Below are positions 51,014 through 58,942 of a DNA stretch of 64,000 bases, piece after piece. The stretch covers positions 1,054,001 to 1,118,000 of the forward strand of contig NZ_JAVLVT010000001.1 in NCBI RefSeq assembly GCF_031628175.1, in the 5' to 3' direction. Below the pieces are notes generated by a model that did no database searches, had not been told where the DNA came from, and saw only the letters and a list, made by a program, of their open reading frames with translations. A program made the translations under genes and the position numbers. Position 1 is the stretch's first letter; each line of letters opens with the position of its first letter. The stretch comes from Lipingzhangella_A rawalii (GTDB lineage Bacteria; Actinomycetota; Actinomycetes; Streptosporangiales; Streptosporangiaceae).

Positions 51014-52279
51014 TTAGCGAACGAACTGGTAAGTGAAGGACTCGGTGTCCTCGTCGCGTAGCGGCGTGCCACGCCACAGCAGGTCGTAGGAGATCGCCGA
51101 CTCTCCGTGGAAGTCACGTAGTTTCGCGTCGCGTTCGCGCTGCCGCGGGCCGTCGTGCAGGTGGTACAGCTCCATGTTGCGCAGGGAGGCGTCCTGCACC
51201 ATGGCGGCGCGCGTGGCGCGTCGCGATACGTAGCGCATCAGGGCGTCCGGGGCGTGCGCCGCGGTAACGGCCCCCAGCTCCTCCGCGAGGACGGCGGCAT
51301 CCTCCATGGCCTGCGAGGCCCCTTGGGCCTGGTAGGGCAACATCGCGTGGCAGGCGTCGCCCAGCAGGGCCACCCGGCCGTCCACCCACACCGGATCGGG
51401 GCGGCGATGGTACATCGCCCAGGCGCTGACAGTTTCGGCCTTCGACAGCATGGCCGACACCCGGTCGTCCCAGCCGGGAAAGGCATTGACGAGTTCGTCC
51501 GCACTGGCCGGAGCGGACCACTGCTGATCCAGCCCCGGAGTGGCGGGCACGATGGCGACAATGTTCAGGTAGGCGCCGCCGCGGATCATGTAGTGCACCA
51601 GGTGCCGGTCCGGCCCGTACCAGATGGTGCTCTGAAAGCGGTCCATCAACCAGCGGGTGGCGGGATCCGCAGCGATCCGGTCTCCGGGGATCAGCGCCCG
51701 GTAGGCCATCTCGCCGGAGAACCGCAGCGTGTCCGGGAACCCCGCGGCGTCGCGTACCCGCGACTGGATACCGTCGGCGCCGATCAGGACGTCACCAGGG
51801 ATCCGCTGGCCGTTGCTGGTGACGGCGGTGGGTCGTTTTGGGGTGCTCTGGTCGATCTCAACGACCCGACTACCGGTGCGCACCTGCACCACCGGCCCGG
51901 GCCCCTCCGGGGCGAGGCAGGCATCCAGGATGACACGGTGCAGGTCGGCGCGGTGATAGTGCCAGTACGGTGCGTTGTACTCCCGTTTACACCGGTCTCC
52001 CAGCGTGGTCTGTCCGATGACGCTGCCGTCTTGCCAACGGCGGCGCACCTGGTCCTGCGGTTCGGTGTGGATCGCCTCCAACTGCTCCCGCAGCCCCAGC
52101 CGCATCAGGATCCGGCTGGCGTTGGGAGCGGTCTGGATTCCCGCGCCGACCTCCCCGAGCTGGGGGGCCTGCTCCAGCACGGTTGCCTGAATCCCCTTCT
52201 GGCGCAGCGCGAGGGCGGCGGTCAGGCCGCCGAGACCGCCTCCCGCGATCGTCACCTCGTGGGACTGGCTGGATGGCAT
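51014..52279 (-). CDS. nicC: 6-hydroxynicotinate 3-monooxygenase-like flavoprotein (NicC)
   Basis: 421 residues, class A flavin monooxygenase. GxGxxG motif VTIAGGGLGGLTAALAL, the DG motif VLIGADGIQSRVRD (~155-168) and the GD motif VALLGDACHAMLPYQAQGASQAMEDA. NicC decarboxylates and hydroxylates 6-hydroxynicotinate to 2,5-dihydroxypyridine. A salicylate-hydroxylase-like enzyme is the generic alternative, but the next pathway gene (nicX) is in the same operon. GGAGGAAAGA lies right before ATG 52279, so the in-frame GTG further upstream is rejected. Confidence 0.87.
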   Translation of the reverse strand: MPSSQSHEVTIAGGGLGGLTAALALRQKGIQATVLEQAPQLGEVGAGIQTAPNASRILMRLGLREQLEAIHTEPQDQVRRRWQDGSVIGQTTLGDRCKREYNAPYWHYHRADLHRVILDACLAPEGPGPVVQVRTGSRVVEIDQSTPKRPTAVTSNGQRIPGDVLIGADGIQSRVRDAAGFPDTLRFSGEMAYRALIPGDRIAADPATRWLMDRFQSTIWYGPDRHLVHYMIRGGAYLNIVAIVPATPGLDQQWSAPASADELVNAFPGWDDRVSAMLSKAETVSAWAMYHRRPDPVWVDGRVALLGDACHAMLPYQAQGASQAMEDAAVLAEELGAVTAAHAPDALMRYVSRRATRAAMVQDASLRNMELYHLHDGPRQRERDAKLRDFHGESAISYDLLWRGTPLRDEDTESFTYQFVR

Positions 52280-52343
52280 TCTTTCCTCCAAGCGATCTGC
52301 ACGAGCCGGCCCGCTGCCGGCCCAACTGCGAGGTGCGGTGGGC

Positions 52344-53354
52344 CTATCCCTGGTGAATCAGCTGGTCGCCTTCCCTGATCCAGGAGATGCGCCGCAGCGC
52401 AACCGAGAACCCCCAGGCGAGCAGGGCAGGCAGGAGCACGTGGAACATGGCGATCAACGCGAGCAGCTGGTAGCTGAAGCCCATGGTGGTGATCGTCATG
52501 ATCTGGCCCACGAGCCCCGCTGTTCCCATTCCGGCTCCGGCGGCGTTGTTCTCCATACCAAAGATGATCACGGCGAACGGAGCGAGGATCGCGCCGGCGA
52601 GCGTCGGGGGAATGAGGATGCGCGGGTTCTTCAGAATGTTGGGCACCTGCAACATCGAGGTACCGATTCCGAGGGAGGCGAGGCCACCCCAACGGTTCTC
52701 CCGGAAACTGGCCACGGCGAAGCCGACCATCTGCGCGCTACACCCGATGGTAGCGGCGCCGGCCGCGAGGCCTCCGAGATCCAGCATCACGGCGATGGCG
52801 GCGCTGGAGATCGGAAACGTCAGCGCGAGCCCCATCAGCACGGCGATCAGCACACTCATCACGAGCGGTTCCTGCTCGGTCGCCCAGTTGATCATCCCGC
52901 CGAACTGGCGCAGGCCACTGTCGATGGCGGGGCCGATGGCCCAGGCGAGCGCGAAGCCGACGAGGATAGTGACGGCGGGCGTCACCACGATGTCCAGTTT
53001 CGTCTCTTTGGAGATCAGCTTTCCGACCTCCACGGAGAGCACCGCGGCGAGGAAAGCGCCCGCGGGGCCGCCCAGCTCGGCACCGGCAGCGCCCGTGGCG
53101 GCTGCCGAGAACAGCACCAGGGGTGGGGCGTTCAGCGAATAGGCCACGGCCACGCCGATGGCCGGACCGAGCATTCCCATGGCCAGGGTGCCGGCGTCGA
53201 TCAGGAATCCCGCTCCGGTCTGCTCCCCCACGGTCTGGATGATCAGCCCGATAATGAGGGACGAGAACAGGCCGAGCGCCATGTAGGACATGGCGGTGAT
53301 GAAGTAGGTGTGCAGCGAGGGACGCACACCCTTGGTTTCGAGAAAGCTACGCAT
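52344..53354 (-). CDS. PTS-EIIC-type (PF13303-like) membrane permease, candidate nicotinate importer
   Basis: 336 residues with about nine hydrophobic segments: YMALGLFSSLIIGLIIQTVG, LAMGMLGPAIGVAVAYSL, KLDIVVTPAVTILVGFALAWAIG, and TLAGAILAPFAVIIFGMENN. The pattern fits the EIIC_2 group of PTS-like permeases; no EIIA/EIIB domain or phosphorylatable His/Cys partner is encoded here, so it probably works without the phosphotransferase system. Position inside the nic operon suggests uptake of nicotinate or a pathway intermediate (inference). GGGGGAAGGC precedes the ATG. Confidence 0.72.
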   Translation of the reverse strand: MRSFLETKGVRPSLHTYFITAMSYMALGLFSSLIIGLIIQTVGEQTGAGFLIDAGTLAMGMLGPAIGVAVAYSLNAPPLVLFSAAATGAAGAELGGPAGAFLAAVLSVEVGKLISKETKLDIVVTPAVTILVGFALAWAIGPAIDSGLRQFGGMINWATEQEPLVMSVLIAVLMGLALTFPISSAAIAVMLDLGGLAAGAATIGCSAQMVGFAVASFRENRWGGLASLGIGTSMLQVPNILKNPRILIPPTLAGAILAPFAVIIFGMENNAAGAGMGTAGLVGQIMTITTMGFSYQLLALIAMFHVLLPALLAWGFSVALRRISWIREGDQLIHQG

Positions 53355-53584
53355 GCCTTCCCCCGATCGGTTGGTGTACACAGCAGCTCGGGTCGTGGCC
53401 CAGGGACGTGCCGGGCCACGATTCAGCCACCCTGTGGCTGGTTGTCGTGTGTCGTCACGGGGGCTTCATCGCCGCCCTGTTCTCGTCGCCGAACCCGCCG
53501 GTGTGGCCTCCTCCCGAGACGGGCCGGGCTGGTGTCGCCGGCCCCGCCGGGCCTCGACGGCGGGGGCGGCGGGGCGGATCCGCC

Positions 53585-54346
53585 CTATGCGGGGGACACC
53601 GCCCCACTGAGGAGGTGTCCGGCATCCGGCACGGTCGTGGCCACACCGAGCTCGCGGAGCACGCTGAACGTGGTGGCCGTGGCCGCGGAGAGCACCGGAA
53701 CGGGCGCCTGGTCTTCGATCCGTTGGATCACGGGCAACGACGGCATCTGTACGCACGCGGAGACCACGAGCGCCTCGGCGCGCCGCAGATCCAGCCTGCG
53801 CCAGTGCTCCTCCAGGTCGGCCGGATCCAGTCGGGCGACCGCAAGGTTGTCGGGAACCTCGAGGCTGAGCGAGTCAACAACCTCGAATCCCGCGTTCTCA
53901 ATGTAGGTGATAACCGTCCTGGTCAGCGGTTTCAGGTACGGCGTGAGGATCGCGACCCGACGAACCCGCAGGGCGGACAGCGCCGTGAGGAGTGCGCCGG
54001 CGCTGGAGACGACGGGCGCCGTGGCGTTGTGGGTGCGTAACACCGTGGAGATCGCGTCCTCGGCGGTGCAGTGGTAGCCGGGGCCCTGCGCCATGATCGC
54101 CACCAGGCAGGCCGAGGTCACGATGTCCGGGCGGGCGTCGGCCAGCTCCGCTGCCGCCCGGTCGCTCTGGGCGTTCATCTCCCGTAGCTCCTCGGGCGTG
54201 ACCTGGCGCATCCGGGTGCGCGCACTGTGGAACGTGAAGCGTTCCTCCGGGTGCAGGGTCTCCCGGGCCCGCAGCATGCGGGGAATCTCGGTCTCCATGG
54301 TCAGGTTCGAGCTCGGCACGATCATGCCGATGCGGTGATCCGGCAC
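53585..54346 (-). CDS. nicE: Maleate cis-trans isomerase (NicE)
   Basis: 253 residues, Asp/Glu racemase superfamily. GMIVPSSNLTMETEIPRML at the N-terminus and two active-site cysteines, in VTSACLVAIMAQGPGYH and LVVSACVQMPS, as in maleate isomerase; length matches NicE (~250). It isomerises maleate to fumarate, the last step before the TCA cycle. GTG 54346 has GGAG 6 nt upstream. It lies 41 bp downstream of nicX. Confidence 0.9.
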   Translation of the reverse strand: MPDHRIGMIVPSSNLTMETEIPRMLRARETLHPEERFTFHSARTRMRQVTPEELREMNAQSDRAAAELADARPDIVTSACLVAIMAQGPGYHCTAEDAISTVLRTHNATAPVVSSAGALLTALSALRVRRVAILTPYLKPLTRTVITYIENAGFEVVDSLSLEVPDNLAVARLDPADLEEHWRRLDLRRAEALVVSACVQMPSLPVIQRIEDQAPVPVLSAATATTFSVLRELGVATTVPDAGHLLSGAVSPA

Positions 54347-54387
54347 AGCTGTCTCCTGTCCTCTCCGGCGCCGGTGGGAACGTGGCC

Positions 54388-55419
54388 TCAGCGGCGCCGG
54401 GCTGGGCGCATCTCGGGTACGACGATGTCGCCGTCCCGCACGATCGGCTCGTCGTCGAGGAAAAGGCTGCACCCGCGCATCGGGATATCGAAGTGGCACG
54501 GGGTGTCGTTGGGGCCGCCCAGCTCGTTGTTCGGGCCGATGGAGAACATGACGTTGCCGTAGAACGAACGCAGCTCCATGCCCATGCCGCCGGGAAACTG
54601 GGTCAGCCCGTGCCACTGGGCACGCTCGTCGAGTCCCCAACCCACGTGCGACATGCCGTAGCCGCGGGGATCCTCGAACGAGGCGATGTAGGAGGCCAAC
54701 AACTCCGCGTCCAGACCGCCACGGATGTCGGTGATGAAGCCCTTCTCGATCGTGAGGGTGACCGGGCTCTGTACATAGGTGTTGAACGGCAGCAGCACGT
54801 CCCCCGGCGAGAGCACGATGGTGCCGTCCACGCCGTCGTCGGCGCCACCGGTGAATACGAAGGCTGCCGGCCAGTGGTCCCAGCGGCCGGGGATGTCGGT
54901 ATACCCGTACTCGCTCATGGTCGGGTAGACGCCGAGCTGATAGACGACGTCGGTGCCGCCGGGGCTGGTGATGCGCATGGTCTGGGCTTTGGCGAGGATC
55001 TCGGCGCCGACCTCAACCCGCTCCCTCAGCTCGCGGGTGGGCATGAGGCGCCCCAGGAGGGGAGCGGGTTCGACGACCGTGAGGATGCGCGTATCGGCGT
55101 CCTGAATGGCGAACTGTTCCTTGCTGAACAGGAGAAAGGTGAGGTCGATCAGCATGTCGGCCTGCTTCAGGGCCTCCACGGCGACCGGGTTGCCTGCCAG
55201 CCCGGACTCGCCCACCGCCCAGGCTCCGGAGGTGTCGCGGGCCGTGGGCAGGCGCATATGGAAGGTGTTGGCACCGAGCTCCTGCGCGGCGAACAGGAAG
55301 GCGTCGGCGTAGTCGCTGCGCTCGGCGCCGCGGGAGAGTACCGCGAGTGTCTCTCCGTCACGGACCCCGCTGAGCGTGAGCTGGCGAACGCAGAGGTCGT
55401 TCAGGCTGTTCTGGTCCAT
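54388..55419 (-). CDS. nicX: 2,5-Dihydroxypyridine 5,6-dioxygenase (NicX)
   Basis: 343 residues, leucyl-aminopeptidase-like (M29-type) dioxygenase family. Features: ANTFHMRLPTARDTSGAWAVG, ITSPGGTDVVYQLG, GYGMSHVGWGLDERAQWHG and NDTPCHFDIPMRGCSLFLDD; the histidines and aspartate in the last two segments are candidate iron ligands. NicX opens 2,5-dihydroxypyridine to N-formylmaleamate. First gene of the ten-gene minus-strand operon, preceded by a sigma70-like promoter overlapping a palindrome. Confidence 0.88.
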   Translation of the reverse strand: MDQNSLNDLCVRQLTLSGVRDGETLAVLSRGAERSDYADAFLFAAQELGANTFHMRLPTARDTSGAWAVGESGLAGNPVAVEALKQADMLIDLTFLLFSKEQFAIQDADTRILTVVEPAPLLGRLMPTRELRERVEVGAEILAKAQTMRITSPGGTDVVYQLGVYPTMSEYGYTDIPGRWDHWPAAFVFTGGADDGVDGTIVLSPGDVLLPFNTYVQSPVTLTIEKGFITDIRGGLDAELLASYIASFEDPRGYGMSHVGWGLDERAQWHGLTQFPGGMGMELRSFYGNVMFSIGPNNELGGPNDTPCHFDIPMRGCSLFLDDEPIVRDGDIVVPEMRPARRR

Positions 55420-55440
55420 GAGTGCTCCACCACAGATTTA

Positions 55441-55478
55441 GTCCGGATGCTGATAATCCGTACTCGGACTATCCGGAC
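55441..55478. promoter_or_regulatory. Nested palindromic operator in front of nicX
   Basis: GTCCGGAT (55441-55448) and ATCCGGAC (55471-55478) form an outer perfect inverted repeat. Inside it GATAATCCG-TACT-CGGACTATC (55452-55473) forms a second one with a single mismatch. The element covers the predicted nicX transcription start, the usual placement for a MarR-type repressor; the divergent MarR gene is the obvious candidate regulator. Confidence 0.6.
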
Positions 55479-55482
55479 ACCA

Positions 55483-55512
55483 ACTATCATGGACGAGCTT
55501 GGGCATCGTCAA
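55483..55512 (-). promoter_or_regulatory. Predicted sigma70-type promoter of the nic operon
   Basis: On the minus strand TTGACG (55512-55507), an 18-bp spacer and GATAGT (55488-55483) form a recognisable promoter. Transcription would start near 55476, inside the palindromic operator, leaving a leader of about 57 nt to the nicX ATG. Confidence 0.5.
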
Positions 55513-55790
55513 GGGTGTGGCACGTTGAATTGTGATTCCGTTCACGTTGCGCGCGTGTGTCTCCCCCACCCACAGCGGTGTCACACCACGGCCGAGGCCC
55601 GGAAGAACCACCGTGGACCCCGCAGGCGATACCTCCGCACACACGCATCCGCACTGCCACACCGGCGGACCGGGGACCAGGCAGGTGGCTGTATCGGGCG
55701 TCGTCCCACCCGGAAGACGGGTACATTCGCCGCAGCGTGGCCTGCCGCCGAAGGCCCGAACCGCACGGAAATCCGGAAGGGAAGCGAACT

Positions 55791-56300
55791 GTGAACGGTG
55801 ACGACCGCAGCGACAGCACCGCCGTCGAAACCGGCAGGACCGCGGACCCGGGCACCCCCTCCACCCCACCGGAGCTGATGGCAGCTCCCGGGTACCTGGT
55901 GCGGCGGCTGTACCAGGCCTACATCGCGGTATGGGCCCAGACCGTGGACGCCACCCTGACCGGCCCCCAGTTCGCGGTACTGACCGCGATCCGGCACTAC
56001 CCCGGCGTGGATCAGGGGTCCCTGGCCTCGGTAACGGCGCTGGACCGCTCCACCATGGCCGACATCTCCCGCCGTCTCGAAGACCGCGGGCTGATCCGCC
56101 GCGAAACCTCGCCCACGGACACCCGACGCAAGCTCCTCCACCTCACCGAGCACGGCGCCACAGTGCTCACCGAAACCAACCACCGCGCCCGCGAACTCGA
56201 CGAGCGCCTCCTCGCGGGCTACCCGCCCGAGGCGCGCGAACAGCTGATGAACCAGCTCACCCGCCTCGCCCACGACTGGGAAGACCTGAGTCAGCGATAA
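55791..56300 (+). CDS. nicR: MarR-family regulator of the nic operon
   Basis: 169 residues. Winged helix-turn-helix: LTGPQFAVLTAIRHYPGVDQGSLASVTALDRSTMADISRRLEDRGLIRRE and the wing DTRRKLLHLTEHG. NicR in Pseudomonas is the MarR-type repressor of nicotinate genes released by 6-hydroxynicotinate; divergent placement and the palindrome at nicX support the same role. GTG 55791 follows GGAAGGG. A 28-residue polar extension precedes the first helix. Confidence 0.82.
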   Translation: MNGDDRSDSTAVETGRTADPGTPSTPPELMAAPGYLVRRLYQAYIAVWAQTVDATLTGPQFAVLTAIRHYPGVDQGSLASVTALDRSTMADISRRLEDRGLIRRETSPTDTRRKLLHLTEHGATVLTETNHRARELDERLLAGYPPEAREQLMNQLTRLAHDWEDLSQR

Positions 56301-56401
56301 CCGCTCCGGGCAGGCCCCATCGGACTACCACAGCCCCGGGCGAACCTTCCCAATTCGCCGAACCTCCGAAAACCCACGGTTACCGCCGCTAACCTTGCGT
56401 C

Positions 56402-57289
56402 ATGCCTGATTCCCCCCACGAGGCCCTGCACCAGGTGATCCGGGATCACGCCGAGGTACTCGGCCGCCTCTACACACAGGTGTTCGACGAACCACCGCCC
56501 GTCCTGGGCGCGGCGACGGTACTGAACGTGGACCTCACCGAGGTTCGACCCATGATCCGCTACCCCGACACGGTGCTGCACTATGCGGGCCCGCCCGAAC
56601 ACATCGTGGTCGTGGAGTCCCAGACCGACCCGGATCCCGAGAAGTGGGACGCGTGGCTCTACTATCTCGCCTACCTGCGCACCCGCTACGGCTGCGACGT
56701 GACAGTGCTGGTACTGAGCCCTAACCAGAGCACGGCCAACTGGGCACGGCAGCCGTTCCGGATCGGTCCGGCACGTCGCCCCACCAATGTCTTCCAGGCC
56801 ATCGGGCTGGGGCCCCAGGACATTCCGACGGTCGCGGACGCCACCGAGGCGGGACGGGACGTGGTCTATGCGATGTTCACCGTGCTGGTGCACCGCTTGG
56901 ACCCGGCCCCGGAAAGCGAACTCACGGCTCTCGCCGAGGCGTTGGCTACCATCGATATCGAGACCGCGAAGTCGCTGGCGCTGTTCACCGATGCGGGGCT
57001 GGGCGCCACGGTCGCCCAGCAGATCTGGAGGAGTCTCATGCACACCCAGGAGTTCGACTACCAGTCCGGGCTTGCCGCCGAATACGAGGCCCGCGGGGAA
57101 GCCCGGGGTGAAGCCCGGGGTGAAGCCAGGGGGCGGGCCGCGGATGTACTGCGAATTCTGGAACGCCGCGGGGTAACCGTGCCGGAGGAGGTACGCGCCC
57201 GCATCCTGGACTGCCAGGACCCCGCACAGCTGACCACGTGGCTCGACCGCGCACTCGACGCCCACACCGCCACCGACCTCTTCGCCTGA
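56402..57289 (+). CDS. Rpn/PD-(D/E)XK-like putative nuclease with GEAR repeat
   Basis: 295 residues. The N-terminal half resembles Rpn/YhgA-like recombination-promoting nucleases and related actinobacterial proteins: HYAGPPEHIVVVESQTDPDPEKWDAWLYYLAYLRTRYGC, where the V-E-S-Q segment corresponds to the ExK-like strand, though the lysine is not obvious. The C-terminal half is helical (IDIETAKSLALFTDAGLG) with a Gly-Glu-Ala-Arg repeat at ~233-246, before RAADVLRILERRGVTVPEEVRARI, a helical tail common in this family. Enzymatic activity is uncertain. Confidence 0.6.
   Translation: MPDSPHEALHQVIRDHAEVLGRLYTQVFDEPPPVLGAATVLNVDLTEVRPMIRYPDTVLHYAGPPEHIVVVESQTDPDPEKWDAWLYYLAYLRTRYGCDVTVLVLSPNQSTANWARQPFRIGPARRPTNVFQAIGLGPQDIPTVADATEAGRDVVYAMFTVLVHRLDPAPESELTALAEALATIDIETAKSLALFTDAGLGATVAQQIWRSLMHTQEFDYQSGLAAEYEARGEARGEARGEARGRAADVLRILERRGVTVPEEVRARILDCQDPAQLTTWLDRALDAHTATDLFA
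57098..57133 (+). repeat. Three tandem 12-bp repeats coding Glu-Ala-Arg-Gly
   Basis: GAAGCCCGGGGT occurs twice in perfect tandem (57098, 57110), followed by a third copy with two changes. Being a multiple of three, copy-number change would add or remove four residues without a frameshift, giving a flexible charged linker between the nuclease-like half and the helical tail. Confidence 0.85.
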
Positions 57290-57629
57290 GCGCTCCAGGC
57301 CACCGCCGGCACGAGACCGCCCCGGCCGGTCACTTCCTGAACCCGGTAGTGAACCTGCGGGCCGTGGCACAGTGCAGCCAGCACCGGCGCCCAACCACCA
57401 GGCACACGGCACGGGCAATCGCCCGGTCTCGTCCTGGCCGCGGCCACGCCGAACCCAGACCGGATGCCGGCCACGCATCCGGCGAGCCCGAGGATCCCGC
57501 CACCCTCCCCGCACCCGCGGTCCGCATGCACGGCGTGCTGGCCGTATCCGGCCATCGTGATCAGCCTCCCGGCGCCACACGGGGGAATCGCTGTCGGTGG
57601 ATCCGTGCACCGACAGGAGGGGAATCGCA
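57290..57629. other. Intergenic, no gene recognised
   Basis: 340 bp between the nuclease-like gene and the Crp/Fnr gene on the same strand. It must contain the promoter of the regulator; no clear -35/-10 pair or palindrome was found. Confidence 0.4.
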
Positions 57630-58343
57630 ATGCACCGGCAGGGCCTCGGAGCACTCGTCCACAACGACCAGTGGACCCACCTACTCCGAGCGGGGGCGAC
57701 CCGCTGGTTCGACCCGGGCGAGCGACTGATCCGCCAACACGACCACGACCGGACCGTCTACCTGCTCGTCGAGGGAACCGTGAAGGTCTACACCCACCGC
57801 CCCGACGGGGCCGAATCCCTCCTGGCACTCCGCGGCCCCGGGGAGTCCCTTGGCGAATTCGCCGCGCTGTCCGGACTTCCCCGCACCGCCACGGTCGCAG
57901 CCTCCGGCGGCCCCTGCCTGACCCGAGCCCTGCCCGCGGACCGGTTCCGGGAGATGATTCGCGAACTGGCCCTGGACCAGGTGCTGTGGCAGCACATGGT
58001 TCGTCGCCAGAGCGAGAGCGACTCCATGCGGGCGGTGGTAGCGGGACTTCCCGCGAGCCGACGCCTCGCGAGTGCGCTGGTGTGTATGGCGGGCATGCTG
58101 GGCCTGGACGTCACCGGGTGGCCGAACCGGTGCGCCCCCGAGCGGAATACCGCCCCCAGGGGCACCGTGTTGCAGTTGGGACTCTCCCAACAGGAGCTGG
58201 GCGAATGGATCGGCCTGTCCCGTGCTTCGGTTGCCGCCGAACTCTCCCGGATGCGCAGCCAGGGCATCATTCGCACCGGGCGCCAATCCATCGCGGTACT
58301 GGATCTGGACCGGCTGTACCGTCTCGCGGCGAGCGAGAGCTAG
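57630..58343 (+). CDS. Crp/Fnr-family transcriptional regulator
   Basis: 237 residues. Cyclic-nucleotide-binding-like beta-roll (~20-120): FDPGERLIRQHDHDRTVYLLVEGTVKVYT and LRGPGESLGEFAALSGLPRTATV. The C-terminal winged helix has LGLSQQELGEWIGLSRASVAAELSRMRSQGII. No N-terminal Cys cluster, so not an Fnr-type oxygen sensor. The residues normally contacting the cAMP phosphate (RS/RT after GEFA) are partly kept as PRTATV, so cyclic-nucleotide binding is possible; a cyclase-like protein is encoded 600 bp downstream. AGGAGG before ATG 57630 fixes the start. Confidence 0.87.
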   Translation: MHRQGLGALVHNDQWTHLLRAGATRWFDPGERLIRQHDHDRTVYLLVEGTVKVYTHRPDGAESLLALRGPGESLGEFAALSGLPRTATVAASGGPCLTRALPADRFREMIRELALDQVLWQHMVRRQSESDSMRAVVAGLPASRRLASALVCMAGMLGLDVTGWPNRCAPERNTAPRGTVLQLGLSQQELGEWIGLSRASVAAELSRMRSQGIIRTGRQSIAVLDLDRLYRLAASES

Positions 58344-58942
58344 ACCGTACTTCGGGGCAGGTTTGTGGGCCGGGTTGTTGGTCGGGCGGCTTCGGTGGGT
58401 GTTGTCGGGGGCGATGGCCGTGTTGCTGCTGGTGTGAGCTTGGCGGACCCTTCTCCCCGAGGGTGGGGGTGGTGTCACAGTTGGGTCAGCGCGGCGATCC
58501 GGGTCCGGATCCGTGCCGGTGTTCCCGGGCGGCGCCCCGGGAGTTGTGGTGTCGGTACGTACGCACCCGCACGCGCCGGGGTGGCCGCCGGCGGCGTCGC
58601 ACCACGGTAGTCACCCGTGGCGTCCTGTTCCGGGGCGCTCCCCAACACGACGCCCAGCGGACTGTGGGTGCGGTGGGCGTGGGGCGCAGGGCATCGGTGC
58701 CGGGGCCTGGGGATCGTGTCGGGGTGGGGTTACGGAGATTCCGGCAACTCTGGGTGCTCCCCAGCGCATGGGGCGCCGGACGGGCCGCTGGGGAGCAGTA
58801 GCGCAGTGGCACTGTTGGGGCGGGCAGCGGGCACTGTCAGCACGGCGAGTAGGGGCGATGTGTCGAATTCTGGACAGAGTCCACGTGCGATAGCCACCAG
58901 AGTCGGGCGGGACCGCACTGTGAACCGACCGAGGAGCCATCG
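58344..58942. other. Intergenic leader before the cyclase/NTPase locus
   Basis: 599 bp with no convincing gene: frames on both strands are short, start without ribosome sites and have no domain. The segment is GC-rich with many GGTG/GGGTG runs. The promoter for the three-gene locus should lie in its right part; none was confidently identified. Confidence 0.4.
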
